From: Acidimicrobiaceae bacterium | GTDB taxonomy: Bacteria; Actinomycetota; Acidimicrobiia; Acidimicrobiales; RAAP-2 | Reading direction: 5' to 3' | Length of the DNA: 9,525 nucleotides | Assembly (NCBI GenBank): GCA_030838245.1 | Contig: JAUTXB010000158.1 | Span: 1-9,525 of the forward strand | Position numbers and translations under genes: made by a program | In this document: positions 5,841 to 9,525 of the stretch, in pieces | Numbering within the stretch: the first letter of the stretch is position 1 | How the letters are laid out: each line of letters opens with the position of its first letter | The notes under the pieces: model-generated | The model's database searches: none | The model's input: the letters and a program-made list of their open reading frames with translations, nothing else | What the model was told of the DNA's origin: nothing

Positions 5841-6941
5841 GTGAGCGTCGTCCCCGAACCTGCTGACGACGCCGCTTCTCCGGGCAATCTGGAAGGGGAG
5901 GAACCGCGCCTTCTCTCCTGGAAGGCAGTAGCCAGACGGGCCGTCGTCATCGCCATCGCCGGCTTGGCCCTCTATCTGGTCGCACCCAAGGTCGTCGGGG
6001 TCTTTGCCTCCTTTCCCCAACTGGCCAGCGTGGACTTCCTGTGGCTGGCCGCCGCCCTCGTGGCCCAGGGGGCTCATTTCGCCTGTACTTTCGCGCTCCA
6101 GCGGATCGCCCTTCGGACCAAGGCCTGGTTTCCGGTGGTCACCGCTCAGCTGGCCGGCAATTCCATCAGCTTGATCATGCCCGGGGGGGCGGCGGCCGGT
6201 GCGGCGGTGCAATTCCGGATGCTGGCCACCAGCGGCATGACCGCGGGGGAGGCGGTCGGTGGCCTCACCGCATTCTCCCTCCTCGGCGTGGCCGGCCTCC
6301 TCGCCCTCCCCGTGTTCGCCCTCCCCGCCATCCTCTTCGGCACCCCGATCAACCACAGCCTGTTCGATGCGGCCCTGCTCGGCATCGTCGGGTTCGTCCT
6401 GTTCGCCGGCTTCGGAGCCACTGTGCTGCTGACCGATCGGCCCCTCCGCCTCCTCGGCCAGGCCATCCAATGGGCTCGCAATCGGATTGTTCGTCATCGA
6501 CCGCCCCTCACCGGGCTCGAGCGCCAGCTCGTGAAGCAGCGCGATCTCATCCGCGGAGTCCTGGGCGAGCAGTGGTGGCAGGCCGTGCTCCTGTCGGCCG
6601 GACGCCTGGTGTTCGACTTCCTGTGCCTGCTGTGCGCACTGCGGGCCGTAGGCAGCCGCCCCAGCCCGTCGCTGGTGTTGATCGCCTACGCGGTGACCGG
6701 CATCATCGGGATGATCCCGATCACTCCCGGCGGGTTGGGGATCGTCGAGGCCAGCCTGAGCGGGTTCTTGGTGCTGGCCGGCGTCGATTCGGGTGCCGCC
6801 GTGCTGGCCACGCTGGCCTACCGTGTGGCCTCGTACTGGCTGCCTCTGCTGGCTGGCCCCGTCGCCTATGGGGTATTCAAGCGGCGGTACCGCCACGCGC
6901 CACCCCGTTCGCCCGACACGGCGGAGCCCATGCCCGTATAG
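5841..6941 (+). CDS. Flippase-like integral membrane protein, YbhN/UPF0104 (lysylphosphatidylglycerol-synthase TM region) family
   Basis: 366 residues, mostly hydrophobic, with about eight membrane segments (roughly 34-56, 64-87, 98-114, 138-168, 178-197, 246-268, 276-312 as two, 318-346). Family marks are GNSISLIMPGGAAAGAAVQF (106-125), an SGMT turn, the pair IPITPGGLGIVEASLSGF (292-309) and AYRVASYWLPLLAGP near the end. This fold is the membrane part of lysyl-phosphatidylglycerol synthases and of the UPF0104/AglD-type proteins. The soluble aminoacyl-transferase domain is absent, so lipid transfer rather than lysinylation is likely (inference). An in-frame TGA lies 13 bases upstream, so GTG 5841 is the first possible start. 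No clear ribosome site is seen, so leaderless translation is possible. A TTGACG at 5778-5783 could be a -35, but no good -10 follows. Confidence 0.87.
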   Translation: MSVVPEPADDAASPGNLEGEEPRLLSWKAVARRAVVIAIAGLALYLVAPKVVGVFASFPQLASVDFLWLAAALVAQGAHFACTFALQRIALRTKAWFPVVTAQLAGNSISLIMPGGAAAGAAVQFRMLATSGMTAGEAVGGLTAFSLLGVAGLLALPVFALPAILFGTPINHSLFDAALLGIVGFVLFAGFGATVLLTDRPLRLLGQAIQWARNRIVRHRPPLTGLERQLVKQRDLIRGVLGEQWWQAVLLSAGRLVFDFLCLLCALRAVGSRPSPSLVLIAYAVTGIIGMIPITPGGLGIVEASLSGFLVLAGVDSGAAVLATLAYRVASYWLPLLAGPVAYGVFKRRYRHAPPRSPDTAEPMPV

Positions 6942-6960
6942 CCCCCGGGCCGACGGCGGA

Positions 6961-7518
6961 TCAGAGCACGAACTTGACGCCCAGGATGCCGGCGCACATG
7001 AGCAGGCACAGGGCGATCTGCCCGGCGAGTGCCTTTCGGCCCAGCTGTCCCCGAATCCCAGCGATGGCCTCGAACACGATGAGGAGGACGATCGACGAGA
7101 TCAGCGCGGCAATGACCGCCTTGTGCGAGGAGGCGCCGAAGGCCAGGGCAATGACGAACACCAGGATCTCGGTGAGCCCACCCCTGACGATGGTCCACTG
7201 CTGGCCGAGCTCCCGGAGCACCCCATGGATCTGGCCGGGGCCTTGGTCGGAGAGGCGTGCGGCGAGGCCATAGGCGTAGGCGTGGGCCAGCCAGTAGACG
7301 ATGAGGGTGCCCACTACCGCGGCAATGTCTTTCAGGGCCGGATTCGGCTCGGTGCTCTCGGCGGCAAAGAGGATGCCGACGGCCAACGTCCCGTAGACGG
7401 TGCCGACCGGGTTGCTGGCCGGAAGCAGGAAGTTACCGACCGCTCGGGTGAGCGCACGCACCCGGCCCGGGCGCTTGGCTGCAACCTCACTCTCGAACAC
7501 CCGGACGGCTCCCTCCAT
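6961..7518 (-). CDS. Small integral membrane protein of unknown function
   Basis: 185 residues with about five predicted membrane segments (38-53, 63-85, 114-128, 132-155, 163-183). A basic N-terminus (AAKRPGRVRALTRA, 13-26) is likely on the cytoplasmic side. I do not recognise a family. The Gly/Ala/Val/Ile pattern and codon use fit a real gene, and no better frame competes. The start at ATG 7518 has no ribosome site. A GTG at codon 7 (7500-7498) is preceded 8 bases earlier by a GGAGGGAG run, so translation may start there, giving 179 residues. It is convergent with the flippase-like gene (19-bp gap) and 57 bp downstream of the phosphotransferase gene, so it may be the last gene of that transcript. 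Confidence 0.75.
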   Translation of the reverse strand: MEGAVRVFESEVAAKRPGRVRALTRAVGNFLLPASNPVGTVYGTLAVGILFAAESTEPNPALKDIAAVVGTLIVYWLAHAYAYGLAARLSDQGPGQIHGVLRELGQQWTIVRGGLTEILVFVIALAFGASSHKAVIAALISSIVLLIVFEAIAGIRGQLGRKALAGQIALCLLMCAGILGVKFVL

Positions 7519-7575
7519 GACGAAGCCAGCACGTTACCCGGCTGACGGCGACGCAGCGGCCCGCCGGCGCTCGGT

Positions 7576-8691
7576 TTACCAGTAGACGCCGTCGAGCATC
7601 CGGCGCAGGTGGGCGTGGTGAGCGATGGCGTGGTCGGGGTCCTCGGGCATCTCCGCCTCGCCGAAGCGGATCGACCGCCGGGTGATGCGGAACATCACGA
7701 TGCCATGACGGAGGGCGGCATAAGCGGTGTAGAAGTCGAGATCGCGGGGTTCGTAGCCGGTCAGTTCCTGGTAGGTGTCAGCCACGTCCTCCCGGCGCAG
7801 GACATCGGGCAGGCCGGGCATGCCCAGGTCCTCCACCATGTCCTGGAAGAAGCGGTGGATGTAGATCATCCATCCCAAGTCGATCTCGCGGGGACCGATT
7901 GATGCCATCTCCCAGTCGAGCACGGCGACGGGCGTGAAGTCGCGGAACATCATGTTCCCGACGCGGGCGTCGCCCCAACTGAGGACACCGTCGTCCTCGT
8001 TCTCGGGCCAGTGGTCCTCGAGCCACTCGAAACCCCGTTCGATCAGGGGTGACCGGACGCCGTCGGACGCCACCCAGTCGTAGTAGACGCGCTGGTTCCG
8101 CACGTGGGCGCGCAGGTGGCTCTCGCCGTCGGCATTCTCGGCCAGGAAACCGGCCGGCCCGTCCACGGTGAGCTGGTGGAGCGCCGCCACCACCTCGACG
8201 GCCTGGCGTTGGAGCCGCAGGCGGTCATCGGGATCGGCATCGAAGAACCAGTTGTCGCCGAAGGTGTATGGCATCACATCGGGCGGGACGATGCCCTCGA
8301 TCCTCTCCATCACGAAGAAGGGGACGCCGATGGCCTCGGTACCCGTCTCCAGCCACAGCACCCGGGGGACGGGCACGTCGGTGTGCTCGGCCGCCAGCTG
8401 CATGGCCTTGAACTGGCGCTCCATGTCGTAGACACGGAACACCGGATCGGCGCCGGGATCGGGGGCGATGCGGGCCACCAGCTGTCTGGGCTCGGGCTCC
8501 CCGGGCACGGCCAGGTCGAAGAGCACGGTCTCAGACGACATCCCGTTGGATGCGGGGACGATGAGCTCCGACACAACGGCGCCGGGTGCCTTGGCCACCA
8601 CCCAGGTCTCCAGCTGGGATCGCAGGAGTTCGTAGTCGCGCGTCGAGGTCTTGGGGCGCTCGCCGGTGGGCTGGTGGGGGCTGACTGTCAT
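7576..8691 (-). CDS. Aminoglycoside-phosphotransferase (APH)-fold phosphotransferase family protein
   Basis: 371 residues with a kinase-like fold of the APH/choline-kinase superfamily. The N-lobe has NGMSSETVLFDL (49-60), the nucleotide loop, and LVARIAP (71-77) with the beta-3 region. FFVMERIEG (125-133) is the hinge. The catalytic loop is LSWGDARVGNMMF (237-249) with Asp241 and Asn246. The metal-binding DxD-like motif is AVLDWEMASIGPREIDLGW (256-274) with Asp259. The His of the common HGD motif is Trp here, which is usual in the actinobacterial and ACAD10-like branch. These enzymes phosphorylate hydroxylated small molecules such as hydroxyacyl compounds. Drug resistance is not implied. The start ATG 8691 has a GAGGTG site 8 bases upstream. 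It follows the AttH/CrtC-like gene by 12 bp, so the two are probably one operon. Confidence 0.92.
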   Translation of the reverse strand: MTVSPHQPTGERPKTSTRDYELLRSQLETWVVAKAPGAVVSELIVPASNGMSSETVLFDLAVPGEPEPRQLVARIAPDPGADPVFRVYDMERQFKAMQLAAEHTDVPVPRVLWLETGTEAIGVPFFVMERIEGIVPPDVMPYTFGDNWFFDADPDDRLRLQRQAVEVVAALHQLTVDGPAGFLAENADGESHLRAHVRNQRVYYDWVASDGVRSPLIERGFEWLEDHWPENEDDGVLSWGDARVGNMMFRDFTPVAVLDWEMASIGPREIDLGWMIYIHRFFQDMVEDLGMPGLPDVLRREDVADTYQELTGYEPRDLDFYTAYAALRHGIVMFRITRRSIRFGEAEMPEDPDHAIAHHAHLRRMLDGVYW

Positions 8692-8699
8692 AGGTACAA

Positions 8700-8705
8700 C
8701 ACCTC
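8700..8705 (-). promoter_or_regulatory. Ribosome binding site of the phosphotransferase gene
   Basis: GAGGTG on the minus strand lies 8 bases before the ATG at 8691 and touches the stop codon of the upstream gene (8706-8704), consistent with linked translation. Confidence 0.55.
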
Positions 8706-9525
8706 AGTGTCTGTCGTGGTTCCGATGGTTGCGGCGGGCACGGCGGATACCGTAGGCGCTCCAGTTGTCGTGATCCTCGCCGTAGGCAGAAATTCCGTCG
8801 AAGGACCACTCGGTCAGGCAATTCACGGTGTAGAGGTTGGGGTTCAAGAAGAGCCCCAAACCGTTCAGGCACCGGCCCTCGGCGTGGAGCTGGCGACCTC
8901 GTTCGTCGGTCAAGTCGATGGCGACGGCGCGTGGGTACCCGTTCCGCTCGTCCCGCTCGGTGACCTGGCGGGTACCCGACTCCAGCTTCGCCCACTCCCC
9001 GTCGCGCAGCAGGTAGCCGTGGATGGCCACGCTGCCCGCTCCGAAGTCCATGGTGATGGCGTGAAAGGCGTCCGAGTCCGACGCGGTGGCGTAGCTGTAC
9101 CCGCCCGACTGTGCCGGCGATCCATGGATACCCCGTCCGAACTGGGAGCGGACGCCCCACGACCGGTCCCGGAAGCCGAATGCGTCAACAGGGATCTTCT
9201 CGCCGGCCAGCGTGATGGTGCCGACGTAGCGGCCAGGCTGGTCAAGGTGGGATTCCCCGAGGTAGTTCGGGCGGGCAATGGCGGTGAAAGTCAGACGGAC
9301 ACTGATCTCTGACCCGTGGTCGCCGTCGGCGTCAGGGTCGTCATAGGCGATCTCGTAGCGGTGCAGGGGCTCCAGGCAGCGGTAGGCGATGCCATTGGGC
9401 AGGGCAATGTCCGAGAGCGGCTGGTCGGGCATGGGCAGATGCCAGAACTGCCGGGCGTGGAGGGCGTCTGTGGGGCTGTGGCCCGTCTCATCCCAGAAGT
9501 AGGCGCCGCCGGCCAGTACCTTCTG
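8704..9525 (-). CDS. AttH/CrtC-like (DUF7064/DUF7065-type) protein, 5'-truncated by window edge
   Basis: The frame is open to the right edge; the ATG at 9432 is internal. The upstream codons read KVLAGGAYFWDETGHSPTDA and continue in frame, giving about 273 residues in the window. Numbered from that ATG, key marks are CLEPLHRYEIAYDD (19-32), SVRLTFTAI (44-52) and AFGFRDRSWGVRSQFG (84-99). The last is the xRDxSWGxR signature of AttH and hydroxyneurosporene-hydratase-like (CrtC) lipocalin-type domains. HGYLLRDGEWAKLESG and NCLTEWSFDG follow. Proteins of this type are common beside APH-fold phosphotransferases in actinobacteria (recalled knowledge). Binding or conversion of a hydrophobic substrate is likely, but the exact substrate is unknown. 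No signal peptide can be judged because the N-terminus is missing. The precise DUF number is my best recollection, not a search result. Confidence 0.72.
   Translation of the reverse strand, partial: QKVLAGGAYFWDETGHSPTDALHARQFWHLPMPDQPLSDIALPNGIAYRCLEPLHRYEIAYDDPDADGDHGSEISVRLTFTAIARPNYLGESHLDQPGRYVGTITLAGEKIPVDAFGFRDRSWGVRSQFGRGIHGSPAQSGGYSYATASDSDAFHAITMDFGAGSVAIHGYLLRDGEWAKLESGTRQVTERDERNGYPRAVAIDLTDERGRQLHAEGRCLNGLGLFLNPNLYTVNCLTEWSFDGISAYGEDHDNWSAYGIRRARRNHRNHDRH

Noticed and set aside
5739..6896. Minus-strand open frame of 385 residues
   Set aside because: Gln/Gly/Glu/His-rich low-complexity translation antisense to the flippase-like gene, as expected for a high-GC shadow frame.
6942..6960. 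Bidirectional terminator between convergent genes
   Set aside because: The 19-bp gap is GC-rich with no clear stem-loop and no T-run.
7519..7575. Terminator or promoter between the phosphotransferase and the small membrane protein
   Set aside because: Only a 4-bp stem is possible and no promoter hexamers are visible; read-through from the upstream gene is more likely.
8104..9312. Plus-strand open frame of 402 residues
   Set aside because: It crosses two convincing minus-strand genes and their junction; the translation has no motif.

Overview
The window is high-GC DNA, dense with genes, with short intergenic gaps, GTG starts and 4-bp stop/start overlaps. The protein families point to an actinobacterium: a radical SAM protein with a CC-x-EP tail, a SufR-like regulator, an actinobacterial-type phosphotransferase next to an AttH/CrtC-like protein, and a LysM-transglycosylase. 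A lineage such as Acidimicrobiia is possible, but this is an inference from gene content and not proven. No rRNA, tRNA, CRISPR array, insertion sequence or phage gene is visible. No gene-free stretch exceeds 300 bases.

Left part (1-2236): the 3' part of a radical SAM gene runs in from the left edge and ends with a CCSEP tail. It converges on a minus-strand TetR-family repressor. The repressor is divergent from a short stand-alone DUF1214 protein. The 238-bp divergent spacer is clearly AT-richer than its surroundings. It carries two 27-bp direct repeats that overlap plausible promoter elements on both strands, the layout expected for an autoregulated TetR switch.

Second part (2233-3259): a secreted cell-wall lytic transglycosylase (signal peptide, two LysM repeats, SLT domain) lies on the minus strand. 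It is broken by two single-base frame losses, both at the same position of the LysM repeat. Its stop overlaps the DUF1214 stop in a shared CTAG.

Centre (3260-5771): a tightly coupled plus-strand operon encodes an SDR oxidoreductase, a divergent QueA-like protein and a SufR-like winged-helix regulator, joined by ATGA and GTGA overlaps. The QueA-like protein has altered family motifs. The regulator keeps only the first two cysteines of the SufR cluster motif. A GAATAA-N7-TTATTC dyad lies upstream of the operon. A pair of tandem hairpin repeats closes it, the first overlapping the regulator stop codon.

Right part (5841-9525): a YbhN/UPF0104-type flippase-like membrane protein converges on an unknown small membrane protein. 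Upstream of the latter on the minus strand are an aminoglycoside-phosphotransferase-fold protein and, 12 bp before it, an AttH/CrtC-like (DUF7064/7065-type) protein that runs off the right edge. The last two look like an operon for metabolism of a small hydrophobic or aromatic compound, but the substrate cannot be read from the sequence.
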